From contig OZ231126.1 of the NCBI GenBank assembly GCA_965153355.1, positions 53,072,001 to 53,136,000 of the forward strand: DNA of 64,000 bases. Direction: 5' to 3'. Below are positions 1 through 10,690 of the stretch, piece by piece. A program made the position numbers and the translations under genes. A model generated the notes under the pieces. That model had not been told where the DNA came from. It worked only from the letters and a program-made list of their open reading frames with translations, and made no database searches. This stretch comes from Flaccisagitta enflata. Lineage: Eukaryota > Chaetognatha > Sagittoidea > Aphragmophora. Numbering within the stretch: position 1 is the stretch's first letter; each line of letters starts with the position of its first letter.

Positions 1-29
1 AGGATATAGACAGACGCAAGACAGAGAGA

Positions 30-106
<77 letters not shown>

Positions 107-244
107 TCATTTGTGTTCAGAGGAGGTACAAAAAGCCGCTGATGAGGCAAAAAAAGATTCATAAATCCTCCTTTTAGTGAAAAACGCAAATTTTAAGAGA
201 TGCAAATGACAGAAAAACTTCGGTTTCTGAGTGTGTGTGTCTTT

Positions 245-451
245 TTTTTAGTCGCGTGCACGCGACTCTACACCCCGGTTTGTCCGTCGGTCGGTTGGTC
301 GGTTGGTCGGTTGGTCGGTCGGTCACACTTTACTTTTTTTTATGATTTTATTTTTTTGACCTCACTGCTCCTGCCCAAATGATCAAGTGACCTCAAATAC
401 GGCCCCTGCCCACCCGCTCGCGACTGGGGTAGCCGTGTATCCGGCCTTGTT
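245..451 (-). mobile_element. HTE copy 1 (subfamily A)
   Basis: HTE = hairpin-terminated element. On the minus strand it runs from AACAAGGCCGGATACACGG to a hairpin GTCGCGTGCACGCGAC followed by TAAAAA. The GACC/GGAC tract is at about 285-325 and the 5' motif AGTCGCG lies at the far end. Confidence 0.85.
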
Positions 452-452
452 T

Positions 453-817
453 TATACCACAAAAGTCGGCGAAAAAAAGTAATACACCACGATAGAGGAC
501 GCGCGGGCCGAGTGAGGGGAAAAAGCGCGTGAAAAACAAATGAGCACGTGAGAAGTAAACAAACTTATATTTTGAAAATCAAGAAGGAAAAAGCACGAGA
601 AAAATAGAAAAAAAAAACAGGAAAAATAACTTTCTATGTGGGAAAGACGTGACGGGAATTGAAATAAAAAAGAAAAATACTCTGTTTTCTGTAATCACGA
701 CCAAACAGAGGCACAGAAAAGTTGAGATAAAAAAAAATCAACTGATCATCTAAAAAAAGAATGTTGGATACGATGTAAATTCTAACAGAAAACAGAACAA
801 AACAAAATCAAAGAAAA
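453..817. other. AT-rich, A-run-rich spacer
   Basis: Purine- and A-rich sequence between two HTE copies; no gene or structured repeat seen. Confidence 0.5.
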
Positions 818-1184
818 CAAAAGGCCAAGAGATGTCCAATAGATGCGTCCTCTTTAGATGTAAGATATTAAGATACAAATTATTAAAATATTAAGAATTT
901 AAGATATTAAGATATAATGTTATAAAGATATAAAGATATAAAGATATAAAGATATTGAGATGAATAGAAAAATATTCCTAGCTCTCCTCCCCGCCCCCCC
1001 CCCGCCTCCCTCAACATTAGACATATAAGAGACATGAAGAGACATGAAAAGACATGAAGAGACATGAAGAGAAATGAAGCGAAAACCTTAGAAATAGCGT
1101 TTTGAAAATTTCGCGTTACCAACAGACCAACCAACCAACCAAGGGACATAACCTCTTATAGAGAGGCGAGGACGCATCTAAAAA
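818..1184 (+). mobile_element. HTE copy 2 (subfamily E)
   Basis: 5' end AAAAGGCCAAGAG with subterminal AGATGCGTCCTC (843-854); 3' tail GAGGACGCATCTAAAAA. The 12-nt 5' motif is the exact reverse complement of the tail. The interior holds ATAAAGAT and GACATGAAGA tandem runs and a CCAA tract. Confidence 0.7.
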
Positions 1185-1529
1185 GAAGTGTCGCCCTGGT
1201 GGAGGAATTCCCATTTTGAATCATCAACAGCTGGACTAATACTATGAGCAAAAACACATCCTCCACCACAATCAAAATGGATCCAAAAATGGCATACGTT
1301 TATGCAAAAGTTTGCCACACAAACAAACAATAAACATAAACTGCAGTTCTAGGGGCGAAATGCGTGGAAAGTTTCTGAGCCGATTCTAGCAATTCTCTGT
1401 CTCTCTGTCTGTCAGTCTGTCTCTGTCAGTCTGTCTCTGTCAGTCTGTCTCTGTCAGTCTGTCTCTGTCTCTCTCTGTCTCTGTCTCTCTCTGTCTCTCT
1501 CTGTCTCTGTCTCTCTCTGTCTCTCTCTG

Positions 1530-1609
<80 letters not shown>

Positions 1610-1624
1610 TCTCTCTGTCTGTCA

Positions 1625-1705
<81 letters not shown>

Positions 1706-1711
1706 ACCCAC

Positions 1712-1887
1712 CTGTTCTGCAAGCCATCCCATGTGTTTGATTTCCCTAGTTCCGGGTGTGGCTGTGAGCAGCGAGTTTGCGTCTGCCATTGAGGCCACCA
1801 TCAGTTCCGTGGTGAGAGCGTGAAGCGCCGAAAACCAAGCGATCGCCGCCGTCTCGTCGGCGCAACGTAAAATGCACGAAGAACGAC
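1712..1887 (-). CDS. SNT: Syntrophin exon: end of split PH1 domain and linker
   Basis: Syntrophins are membrane-associated adaptors of the dystrophin complex with a PH1 domain split by a PDZ domain, then PH2 and a C-terminal SU region. On the minus strand this 176-nt exon reads 58 codons including CILRCADETAAIAWFSALHA and EIKHMGWLAEQ, which match the end of PH1 (LRCKD..TA..WF.AIH in relatives) and the following KH.AWLAEQ linker. The acceptor is TTTCAG/GT and the donor CAG/GTGGGT; phases are 1 in, 0 out. The previous exon at 9949-9611 ends in phase 1 with ..ELHSPD-G, so the junction rebuilds SPDG-RSSC as in the family. PH2 and SU exons are not seen and probably lie before base 1. The donor is followed 12 nt later by a long GA array on the sense strand. 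Family recognition is strong; alpha versus beta type is not decided. Confidence 0.86.
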
Positions 1888-2202
1888 CTGAAATGAGCGG
1901 ACAAATCATAGGAGATTTCTCAGAACACTCGTTGCTAAGGTGAAGCGTATATTGTCTAGGTCTTAGCAAGACTAAATTTTTTTTTCAAGATCATTTTTTT
2001 CCTGATTCGGAACTAAAAAAATCTGTCACTCCTCCGGCTGGGAAGAGAAAAAAATACTCTACTAGAATTCTTATTCAATAACTCATTAAGGCGAATATTT
2101 TGATCAGCCAAAGCAGGGACTGATATTAAACAAAGGTAAATAAAACAATTAATAGAGTGATGTAAATAATCTGAGATGAATGTCAAACATAATCTTTAAA
2201 AA

Positions 2203-2355
2203 AACAAGGTCGGTTACATGGTTACATGGCTACGCAAGTCGCGAAAACCACCCATAAATGCCGGAAAATGGAGTATGATATACAGTTGGACCGACGGACC
2301 AACCGAAATAGACAGTTATTGACTCAATATTGAGTCGCGTGCACGCGACCAAAAA
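2203..2355 (+). mobile_element. HTE copy 3 (A, diverged)
   Basis: AACAAGGTCGG, duplicated GGTTACAT, GTCGCGAAAACC near the 5' end; tail GAGTCGCGTGCACGCGACC plus A-run. Confidence 0.65.
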
Positions 2356-2652
2356 CATTCTGTGTGTGGAGGTGGGTGATGCGGATGCGGATTTCTTCTG
2401 AGACAGGTTTTGTGCTATAAATCTTGCTTAATAAGAGGGGCGGAAACACCTATTATCATTCACGTTGTGTAGTGTGACTAGTAGCTGGATCTGTATCGTT
2501 AGCGGTATCAAGTTTTGCTTATTAGATTAAACATTTCTTCATAACCAACACTCTTTGATCTCAATTTTCATAAAACAAACGTATTTGTAGAGGTCGGCTT
2601 GAGAAAGCAGAGCTTTCCTGAGCTGTGTGGCGCAACCAAAGGTGGGCGGGGG
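2356..2652. other. Unassigned; TATA- and GC-box-like motifs
   Basis: CTATAAATC at 2414 and GGGGCGG at 2437 resemble promoter motifs, but no start codon or exon follows. Nothing else is supported. Confidence 0.2.
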
Positions 2653-2689
2653 AGAGAGTGAGAGAGAGAGAGAGAGAGAGAGCAAGAGA

Positions 2690-3913
2690 GCGCAGAGGCT
2701 GACTTAACGGGATTAAGCCGCTTAAGTTAGAGGAAAACTATTTAAGCCCATACTGAATGAACGCGTATCAAAGAGAAGGAACTAACGAAAAAAAAATGAA
2801 TATATAGATAAATAAAAAGCTTACAGAAGAAAATTAAAACGATACAATCTCGTATGAGTTTAAAGGTACGGTGGTCATGAACACGAGTGTACCGAAATAA
2901 ATCTGTAAAGAAATCAACTACTAGTACTTTTTTGATATCTAAATTGGCTGTAAAAAATCTGTCCAAAACAAAATGATTTACTTGTCTGTTGAAATTCGTT
3001 GATAAATCGTTCACTTTAGCTTATTACAGCTAAACTATGACCTGGATTTAGGAGGAAATCATGAAGGCGGTAGACAATTCATTGAAAATTATCCCCGCAT
3101 ATAACTTTTAAAAGCTATTATTAAAGTTACTTAAGCCTATCATCATTATCGATCAAAAAGATTACCCTTTTACCCTTCAGGGTTATTTTGAGAACAAGTT
3201 TTTAGCTTCTTCAGGCCAAGTTAAAGTTACTTCTTTGTTACACTTTCCTATCACATATGGTACTTAACGATACTTTTTTGCCCGGACTTTTATAGACTAC
3301 ACGTGTATCGAAATAGAAATTGGTGGCGTTTTTAGGAGCCGAATAAATTCAAACGAAAAGGAGTGAACACTGAAAACGGAGAGGGGGCCCGGGGAACAGG
3401 GTTTTGTGAAACTGCGTGGAGGAAGACAATAAAATCGGAAGTGAAAGCGTGTGTGGGGGGGGGGGTGTTGTTCCTTTGTCTCCTTAATCCTCTTCCAAGG
3501 AGAAAAAAAAAAGGAATACCTCGAGGGCGTCGTCCTCAGTTTCCCTCGTGGCTAGCAATGGATTTTCTCTTTTTTTTTCATTACTTGGTTGTCTTTTCCT
3601 TTGGCGTTTTTCTAGGACCTTAAAAAGCGCATACACTAGAGGCCATGTATACCTTTTTTATTTTGTAACAGATATTATATTTGGAACTCAGCTATTTTGA
3701 GGCTAAAATTCTATTAAAATGTTTTTAATTTTTAACGTGTAAAATACGTACGCAAATCAAGTTAAAAAGGTAAATATCTTGCCTAATTTGACAGGGTTGG
3801 CCAAGAGAGAAGAGTTCTTTTTCAGAAAAAAAAACTACTATTCTTTCTGAAAAATTTGAATAATTGTCATTTATCTCATTAAGATTCTCAAAAATTCTTT
3901 TTCAAATTTTTAA
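2690..3913. other. AT-rich intronic sequence (syntrophin intron)
   Basis: No exon-like or repetitive signal. Open frames at 2742-3014 and 3363-3623 have skewed composition and were not accepted as genes. Confidence 0.4.
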
Positions 3914-4025
3914 ACTGAGTCTCAGCCTCGGAATTCTCTTACTTTGTTCTTAAAATTTTTGCATATCTCAAGCTCATGTCTCTTGTAAATATGCTCTCAT
4001 AAAATACAAAAAAAGTATATGCGCC
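3914..4025 (+). repeat. Dispersed repeat, copy shared with 28154-28262
   Basis: Both loci read TCTCAGCCT..., TTGTTCTTAAAATTTTTG, then CTCATGTCTCTT and an A-run ending near GTAT; about 110 bp, moderately diverged. Confidence 0.6.
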
Positions 4026-4304
4026 CATCCATCTGTCCCTCTATCGGTCCGTCGTACGGACATGCAATGGCAATTGAAATTGTTGGATGAGAAGTCAGCC
4101 TCAGGTGTTCGTACACTTAGCCTTTTCTTTTCTTTCCTTAGTATATTATCATCTCTTTCATTTTATTTCTGCAACAGACGTAATGTATTGTATAGACTAT
4201 ATAGTAACCTAATTCAGTGTAAAAAAAAACATGGCATCGGAATTGTGGAAGTCAAAGAGCGTCGCCTGCAGATAAAAGACAATCGAATGAAACAACAGGA
4301 TGTC

Positions 4305-4645
4305 AGAGAGAAGGCAAAGAGAAAGCAAAGAGAAGGCAAAGAGATTGGAAAAGAGATTGGAAAAGAGATTGGAAAAGAGATTGGAAAAGAGATTGGAAAA
4401 AGATTGGAGATTGAAAAGATTGAAAAGATTGAAAAGATTGAAAAGAAAAGAGATTGGAAAAAGAAGACAAAGAGCAGGCAGAGAGAGGGCAAGGAGAAGG
4501 CAAAGAGAAGGTAAAGAGAAGGCAAACAGCAGGCAGAGAGAGGGCAAGGAGAAAGCAAAAAGAAGGCAAAGAAAAGGCAGGTGTATGGCAAAGAGAAGGC
4601 AAAGAGAAGGCAAAGAGAAGGTAATGAGAAGGCAAAAAGAAGGCA
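4305..4645 (+). repeat. Purine-rich tandem repeats
   Basis: Units of AAAGAGATTGG, AAAGATTG and AAAGAGAAGGC type. Open frames in all phases here (both strands) are repeat readings, not genes. Confidence 0.9.
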
Positions 4646-4939
4646 ACTGAGAAATGAAAGGGAAATAAACGTAAGATAAAAGGAAGAATGGCGCGTGACC
4701 AGAATGAAACAGAATTTAGATTGAAAAGGAAAAGAAAGTTGTTGAGTGGCCAAACAGACTTTGATGCTCAAAATGAGTTTGTATTTTCTTCTTTCTCGCA
4801 CTTTTTAAGGTTCCAGGTTTTATTTTTTCATTTGACGCTTTCATACTTTCCGCATTACCTCCCCAATGCCTTCCACAACTTTATCAATTGATATGTTCTG
4901 TGTACGACCTCTTGTAAACAGCAATGTAGTCATATATCT

Positions 4940-5124
4940 ATATGAGGCTTTGTCCGTCCGTCGGTCCGTCCGTTGGTCCGCCGGTTCATGGACATGAGTT
5001 AAAAAGTGCGAAAATGAGCGTTTAGATGGTTTTTGTGTATGCGTGGGGGGCATGGGGTATGGATGGGGGTTGGATGCTCCTGCCCACCGGTCCGCGACGA
5101 TAATGTGACCCAGCGTCACTTGTT
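4940..5124 (-). mobile_element. HTE copy 4 (D, 3' hairpin decayed)
   Basis: Contains the GTCC tract, GTCCGCGACG near the 5' end and the D-type leader AACAAGTGACGC (reverse strand). The 3' hairpin is degraded. Confidence 0.65.
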
Positions 5125-5175
5125 CTGCATGAAAACGATGATATCTAATCCCTCCTCTCATCTCATCAAATTTAC

Positions 5176-5235
5176 ATCCGTTGTTGTTGTTGTTGTTGTT
5201 GTTGTGGTGGTGGTGGTGGTGGTGGTGGTGGTGGC

Positions 5236-5267
<32 letters not shown>

Positions 5268-5295
5268 TGGTGGTGGTGGTGGTGGTGGTGGTGGT
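5176..5295 (+). repeat. (TTG)n/(GTG)n/(GCG)n array
   Basis: Trinucleotide array with block changes TTG-GTG-GCG-GTG. Confidence 0.97.
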
Positions 5296-5397
5296 GTTGT
5301 TTGCTTTATATCCGGTGGTGAGAGGCGAGAGTTGGCTTTCAGCGAGTGATGAAGCTTTGAATTTGCCTTCTCCGTGAGAAATCGGGTCAAAGGTCAA

Positions 5398-5530
5398 ACA
5401 AGGTCAACATTCCCCCTCCACACGCTTTTAAAAGGAAGGAAGAAAAGAATAGAGAAGAAAAAGAGTACAAGGTCAACATTCCCCCTCCACACGCTAAAAG
5501 GGAGTAAGAAAAGAATGGAGAAGAAAGGAA
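5398..5530 (+). repeat. Tandem duplication, ~68 bp
   Basis: ACAAGGTCAACATTCCCCCT occurs at 5398 and again at 5466, each followed by CCACACGCT and a purine run. Confidence 0.85.
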
Positions 5531-5551
5531 AGAGGAAAGGAAGAAAAGAAT

Positions 5552-5552
<1 letters not shown>

Positions 5553-5597
<45 letters not shown>
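5553..5597 (+). repeat. (GAAA)n array
   Basis: Uninterrupted AAAG repeats within a longer purine-rich stretch (5400-5710). Confidence 0.95.
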
Positions 5598-6775
5598 GTA
5601 TGAAGAGGAGAAAAAGATGAGAGGATGAGGAAAAAATAATAAACAAGAAGAGACTGAGGAGAGGAAATCAATGAAAACGATGGGGAAAAAAATAACAAAA
5701 AAAGGTGGAGGAATAAATTCAAGATGATATGCGGAAGAGCGCATGTTTGGTTGGAAAAGGAGGACGCGATGTCAAGAAGAAATGGCGTAAAAATGAAAGG
5801 AAGAAAATAAACTGAATGATGGCAAGATTGCGTCTAATCGCCGACTAGATATTTTAATGAGTATTTTGAAAAATGGCTATCATCTCGACAATGTCAAGTT
5901 GACAATGCCTATACAATTATGGGACAAGTTATCTATTATCGTGCGTTTTGTTTTCAAATCTAATATATGTATGTAGCTTATAAAGAGTAATATAGCTTAT
6001 ATAGCTTATTTAAAGCCCTCTAAAGCATCACATTCGTACATCTGAAGTTCAAACCTCGTCAAAACTCAACAGATTCTACACACAAGAGGACGCCCGATGC
6101 TACTCCAAGTTATCTAAAGCCATCTGAAGTTATCTCATGACATCCTGTCATTCCTGCGTCATATCGTGTCAACCGATGCCATTCAAGGTTATCCCGTGTC
6201 ATCTGATGTGATCTGGTTGCGTCCGTTTGGGCGTCGTAGACAGAGCGAGAGAGATAAAGAAATGGTTTGGGAGGTGACAAACGGAAACTCGGCGAGATCA
6301 GAACAAAAAAAAAAGACTTGATGAGAATGAAAGCAAATCATGAAAAAGAAAGAAGAGTGAGGGAGGGATAGGACGAGTAGCACGCGGATAAAGAAAAACA
6401 CGCACCATTTCATTTATTGATAAAACAGATTTGTTTTGATTGAGATATGTCTGATGATTTTCAAAAATTCTTTCATTTTAGATCCATCCCAGGTCTGTAT
6501 CTCAAACAGTTAAGAAGCGAGAGCCCTCCTTGTAACCTTGTAAGTTGTAACCTTGTTAACAAGGTCTATTTTTCTAAAATGCAAAACATACAAAGACATT
6601 GCGAAACTAAAATGGGCAATATTTTCATTCAAACTTATGCCATTTCTTTGAAAGAAAAAGATGGAAACACCAGATTGCCGGCAAATGAAAGTATCAATAA
6701 GGGCTTTTTATGGGTCTAGAATTTTTTAATAGTATGTTGCTATAATCAAGACTTTTGATTACGCTTGGTAGTAAG
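5598..6775. other. Syntrophin intron sequence, no gene seen
   Basis: Contains a loose run of TTATCT/CATCTGA-like short repeats at 6100-6215. The open frame at 6447-6719 lacks support. Confidence 0.4.
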
Positions 6776-6955
6776 AGGAAGAAGTAGAAGCTGAAGAAGA
6801 AGAAAAAAAAGAAGAAGACGAAGAAGACGAAGAAGAAGCAGAAGAAAAAGAAGAAGAAATGAAGAAGAAGAAGAAATGAAGAAGAAGAAGAAGAAGAAGA
6901 AGAAGAAGAAGAAGAAGAAGAAGAAGAAGAAGAAGAAGAAGAAGAAGAAGAAGCA
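6776..6955 (+). repeat. (GAA)n array
   Basis: About 180 bp of GAA/GAC trinucleotides directly abutting a foldback unit. Confidence 0.95.
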
Positions 6956-7335
6956 GTCCATCTCCCCCAGGCCCTCTCAGGCCTAAAATCTGCCCTCTCA
7001 GGCCTAAAATTTGCCCTCTCAGGCCTGAAATCTATCCTCTGGAGTCTAATCTGCCCTCTCAAGCTATGAATCTGTCTAAGAGGGCAAATTAAGGCCAGCA
7101 GGACAGCTGAGGCAGCAGGTTCAAGGCAGAGAGGGCAGATTTCAGGCCTGAGAGGGTAGATTTCAGGCCTAAGAGGGTAGATTTCAGGCCTGATAGGGCA
7201 GATTTCAGGCTTGAGAAGGCCTGGGAGGGGGGGGGGCGACGAACCAATGAACGAACAAACGGATGGACGAACAGACGAACGAAAGTCCCCCTGTGTTCTA
7301 CGGGACTTCGTCCACTTCGGGGCCGCGGCCAAAAA
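6956..7335. mobile_element. Foldback unit (~21-bp minisatellite plus hairpin module)
   Basis: Repeats of GGCCTGAGAGGGCAGATTTCA type in both orientations (6968-7215), then a GAAC/GGAC tract, then AGTCCCCCTGTGTTCTACGG and a hairpin CCACTTCGGGG. Partial copy of the family described in the findings. Confidence 0.75.
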
Positions 7336-7472
7336 GGAGATCATGACGGAAGATCTCGTGATGAACTGGAACTTGAACGTGGTAAGAAAACAATCCACTA
7401 GAGGGAGTCATCCTTTCTACTCCACGCCTTCACGCCCGCTGCTCACGAAAGCGAAAACAATAACAAAACACA

Positions 7473-8195
7473 AACAAGGCCGGATACACGGCCAATAAGC
7501 AGTCGCTTGTGGGTTGACAGGGGCAATAATGCGGGTGGGCTGCGGCAATAATGCGGGTGGGCAGAGGCTGAAATGTGGATGGGCCGGGGCCGTGATGCTC
7601 AAAAATCGCTATTTCGCGTCAACCCGATTTTTTCGTTCGAAACCTTCACAGCCTCGTATAGATAGTCGCAGACAAAAAACAATAGGTATATGTATCACCC
7701 GTTGGTTTAATTCAGCGCACTGTTGTTAACAGAATGCAAATAACTACTAGTTGCTGAAATAACATTTCATTAAGTTACAAAGTTAATGAAATCTATTTCA
7801 CCAAATAGAATGACCTGCTGATTCAAATTCTGAGAAATTCTAAAATTTGATATGTCACACTTAATACTTTTGTAAAAATAATTTTTTCAACATTGCATTA
7901 TAATCAAATTAAACATTGATAAAAAATTTTATTTTTATATAAAAGTATATGTTGTGACATATCAAACTTCTCATAATTTCATCAGGATTATGAATCTGCA
8001 AGTCTCATTCTATTTGGTGAAAGTTGGATTTTTGCAAACTTTGTAACTTAACAGCCGGCTGTAATTTCAACAGCCAGTTGTTGTTTACAGCATTTTGTTC
8101 AACATCAGTGGGTTGAATCAAAACCAAGAGAGTGATATATATACCTATTGTGTTTTGTCCGCTGACTGTAGAGTCGCTTTGCCAGCGACTAAAAA
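7473..8195 (+). mobile_element. HTE copy 5 (B), interrupted by a MITE
   Basis: 5' AACAAGGCCGGATACACGGC, several GCGGGTGGGC units, CAGCCTCGTATAGA; then a 506-bp insert; then GAGTCGCTTTGCCAGCGAC plus TAAAAA. The uninterrupted relative at 48161-48357 shows the continuous order. Confidence 0.8.
7663..8168. mobile_element. MITE inserted in HTE copy 5
   Basis: Long imperfect terminal inverted repeats: GACAAAAAACAATAGGTATA at the left and its counterpart at the right, continuing through CACCAAATAGAATGA and TTTGATATGTCACA. Flanked by TAGA on both sides (7659-7662, 8169-8172), a target duplication of TA to TAGA. No coding capacity. Confidence 0.78.
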
Positions 8196-8542
8196 GTGAA
8201 AAAAAGCACTTTGAAGCACTTGGAAATAGCAAATTGCGCGATGGAAAAAAGTGGTGGTTGTCAGCAGAGTTTCCCTCTATGAAGATAGATTTCTCTTGTT
8301 GCAAGACTCATTCCTTTTACTCGGTCCTTCCTCCTTTACTCTCTCTACTGCCTCCCTTATTCCCTGGTTTTCTCTTCTTTCCTCCAATTTCTTTCATCTT
8401 TCTCTTTTTCCCACGGATGATAAAAGATTCCTTTTCTTTCTTTCTTTTTCTGTTCTGCTTGAAACTTTTCGAGGGCGTAAGTGGCATCACCAGTCATCAG
8501 CGTAGTGGAACATTCTGCTTACGTCTTTTCTCTGACAGATTC

Positions 8543-8673
8543 TTTTAAGTCGCGTGCTACGCGACTCTACAACCCACTTTGTCGGTCCGTCCGTCGGTCC
8601 GTCCGTCGGTCCATCCGTCTGTCACACTTTACTTTTTTTTTAAATTTGGGTAGCCGTGTATCCGGCCTTGTTT
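8543..8673 (-). mobile_element. HTE copy 6 (A, internally deleted)
   Basis: 3' hairpin GTCGCGTGCTACGCGAC and GTCC tract present; the 5' GGCCGGATACACGGCTACCC end is present, but the subterminal GTCGCG motif is deleted. Confidence 0.82.
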
Positions 8674-8687
8674 TAGCCACAAACTAT

Positions 8688-8888
8688 GCGTCTCAATAAC
8701 TCGCTATGTCGGTCGGTCGTTTGGTCGATTGGGTGGTCAGTCGGTTGGTAACACTTGATTTTTCGCCATTCATAGGTGGTTTTTGCATCACAGCCCTTGC
8801 CCAAATGTTTGGTTGACCTTTTTTATAACTGCCCGCACGCGTATTGGCTGTATCCGTGTATCCGTGTATCCGTGTATCCGGCCTTATT
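8688..8888 (-). mobile_element. HTE copy 7 (A, diverged)
   Basis: GTCG/GGTC tract, GCCCTTGCCC and GCACGCG; GTATCCGT is repeated four times near the 5' end. The 3' hairpin is lost. Confidence 0.65.
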
Positions 8889-9300
8889 TCATCCCCCTCC
8901 CCCTTTTTTTGAATTCCCCTTTCTTTCAAGTTGGTTCACATTTATCAGTATCAGCACTCCGCGCTGATGTGTTCATCTATGAGAAGTGGAACAATATCCC
9001 TCACCACGACTTTAAGTTAAACGCATTTCAGTTTCTTCTTTTTTTTTCTTCATATTAACTCACCGTATTTTCGGAGACTGTTTGTTTACCTGATGGTTCT
9101 TTCTAATGGTTTCCTTTTTTTCACGTCTGTTCGGTTGAAAGCCTCCAATTTACAAAAGCGCTTCCAACCATGAGAATCTGTCTATCTGTCTGTCTATCCG
9201 ACTGTCTGCCTGCCTGTCCATCTGTTTATGTGTAGCAGGTTTTGCAATTTTGTGAACAACTTAAAGGACATTGAATTACCGTCATGTCACGTCCGTTCTC
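8889..9300. other. Unassigned intronic sequence
   Basis: Short CTGTCTATC-type runs at 9178-9225; nothing else recognised. Confidence 0.4.
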
Positions 9301-9425
9301 TTTCTCTTTCTCTTTACTCATTCTCATTCTACCTTTCCTTTTCATTCCAATTCTCACTCTCTCTATCTCTATCTCACTCTCTTTCTCTTTCACTTTCTCA
9401 TTCTCACTTTTTTTCGACTTCTTCT

Positions 9426-9552
9426 TCATTTTCTTTTTCTTTTTCTTTTTCTTTTTCTTTTTCTTTTTCTTTTTCTTTTTCTTTTTCTTTTCCTTTTCCT
9501 TTTCCTTTTCCTTTTCCTTTTCCTTTTCCGTTTCCTTTTCCTTTTCCTTTTT
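9426..9552 (+). repeat. (TTTTC)n array
   Basis: Pyrimidine pentamer array, TTTTTC then TTTTCC, ~60 bp downstream (minus-strand sense) of the syntrophin exon donor. Confidence 0.95.
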
Positions 9553-9610
9553 TCTTTTTCTCTCTCCTCTTCAACTCTTTCTCTTTGTCACGCATACTTC
9601 TACTTCTTAC

Positions 9611-9949
9611 CATCAGGGGAATGAAGCTCGATGGTTCTTCTTTCCGTTTCCGAGGGGAAGGTGAAGTTTCGCGTAAGAAAGCAGAGGCGAAGCGGAATAT
9701 TTTTGACGTCTTGCGAAGGCGCGGCTCCACCGCCGTTGCTACTGTGGTTGTTGTTGTTGATGTTGTTAGTACCGTTGCTGTTGTTAGTGCCATTGCTACT
9801 GGCGTTATTGTTGTTGCTGTTGTTGTTGTTGTTGGTTGATCTGCCATTTAGCGTTCCATTTCGTTGCAAAGTTTTGTCGCCCCAAGAACCAAAATCGGCC
9901 GCCGAGGAACCTTTTTTGAAATACGGCGTCACCTCGCGGAGATATTTCA
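9611..9949 (-). CDS. SNT: Syntrophin exon: PDZ exit and start of PH1b, with Asn-rich insert
   Basis: This minus-strand 339-nt exon (2 nt + 112 codons + 1 nt) reads KYLREVTPYFKK, then a low-complexity Asn/Ser/Gly stretch (about residues 39-73 of the exon), then IPLRLCFLTRNFT and RTIELHSPD. In syntrophins VKY..EVTPYFK directly follows the PDZ domain, and the IPL..C...RN / ELHSPD part begins the second half of PH1. The acceptor is TTCAACAG/TG, and its pyrimidine tract is the (CT)n array at 9958-10088 read on this strand. The donor is GATG/GTAAGA. The phase-1 end joins the exon at 1887-1712 across an intron of about 7.7 kb. The Asn tract is coded mostly by AAC/AAT, so it looks like an expanded AAC microsatellite in a loop. 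Exons for PH1a and PDZ were not found upstream in the window. Confidence 0.88.
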
Positions 9950-9957
9950 CTGTTGAA

Positions 9958-10090
<133 letters not shown>

Positions 10091-10103
10091 TAAAATAGGA
10101 AAC

Positions 10104-10690
10104 TTTTATGACAGTTTCTGGTGGTCCAACCCATGTGTAATCCATGGCAAATGAGTGCAAAAAATTTCCCAGAGCGCTTTTTGAAATATTCACATTTTTT
10201 ACTTTCATGAAGTACAGGTCATTGAATTTTCCCATTTTTTGAACAATCAACCTTGTTTTGCTTATAACTTTTAAACGAATTGAGCTAGAAATGCCAGATT
10301 GGTCCCATTTTAAAGATCTCTTCAAGATCTTTCCAACTGTCACCAATTTTTTGTAAATCCGTTCAAAAACAACTGAGATATAACTTGTCAAACATAAGCT
10401 ATTTCATGGGGATTGTGGACAATTTTCCAGGTTGTGGAATTTTTCTCATTTTTGGAACAATTTACTTGTTTTGCTTGTAACTTTTGAACGAATTAAGCTA
10501 GAATTGCCAGATTGGTCCCATTTAAAAGAATTTTTGAAGCTCTTTCAAACTGTCATAAATTTTTTGCGAATCCGTTAAGAAATGGCCAAGTTTTGACTTG
10601 TCAAACACGAGTAATATCATGGTGATTTGGAGCGATTTTCTCACCATCTTTTTCAGTCTTATTTTGACTTTAGATACCTCCTTCGCTCCT
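10104..10690. repeat. Left outer arm: ~213-bp modules
   Basis: Core AGCTAGAA..TGCCAGATTGGTCCCATTT occurs at 10282 and 10495 (period about 213). The reverse complement is at 14985-15525. A minus-strand frame of about 97 codons is open here and in the other arm. Confidence 0.75.

Noticed and set aside
2400-2600. Solo LTR or promoter with TATA and GC box
   Set aside because: No matching second LTR, TG..CA ends or TSD could be shown.
4062-4514. 150-codon Lys/Glu-rich protein (KEIGKEIGKE)
   Set aside because: The frame follows the AAAGAGATTGG tandem repeat; equally long frames exist on the other strand.
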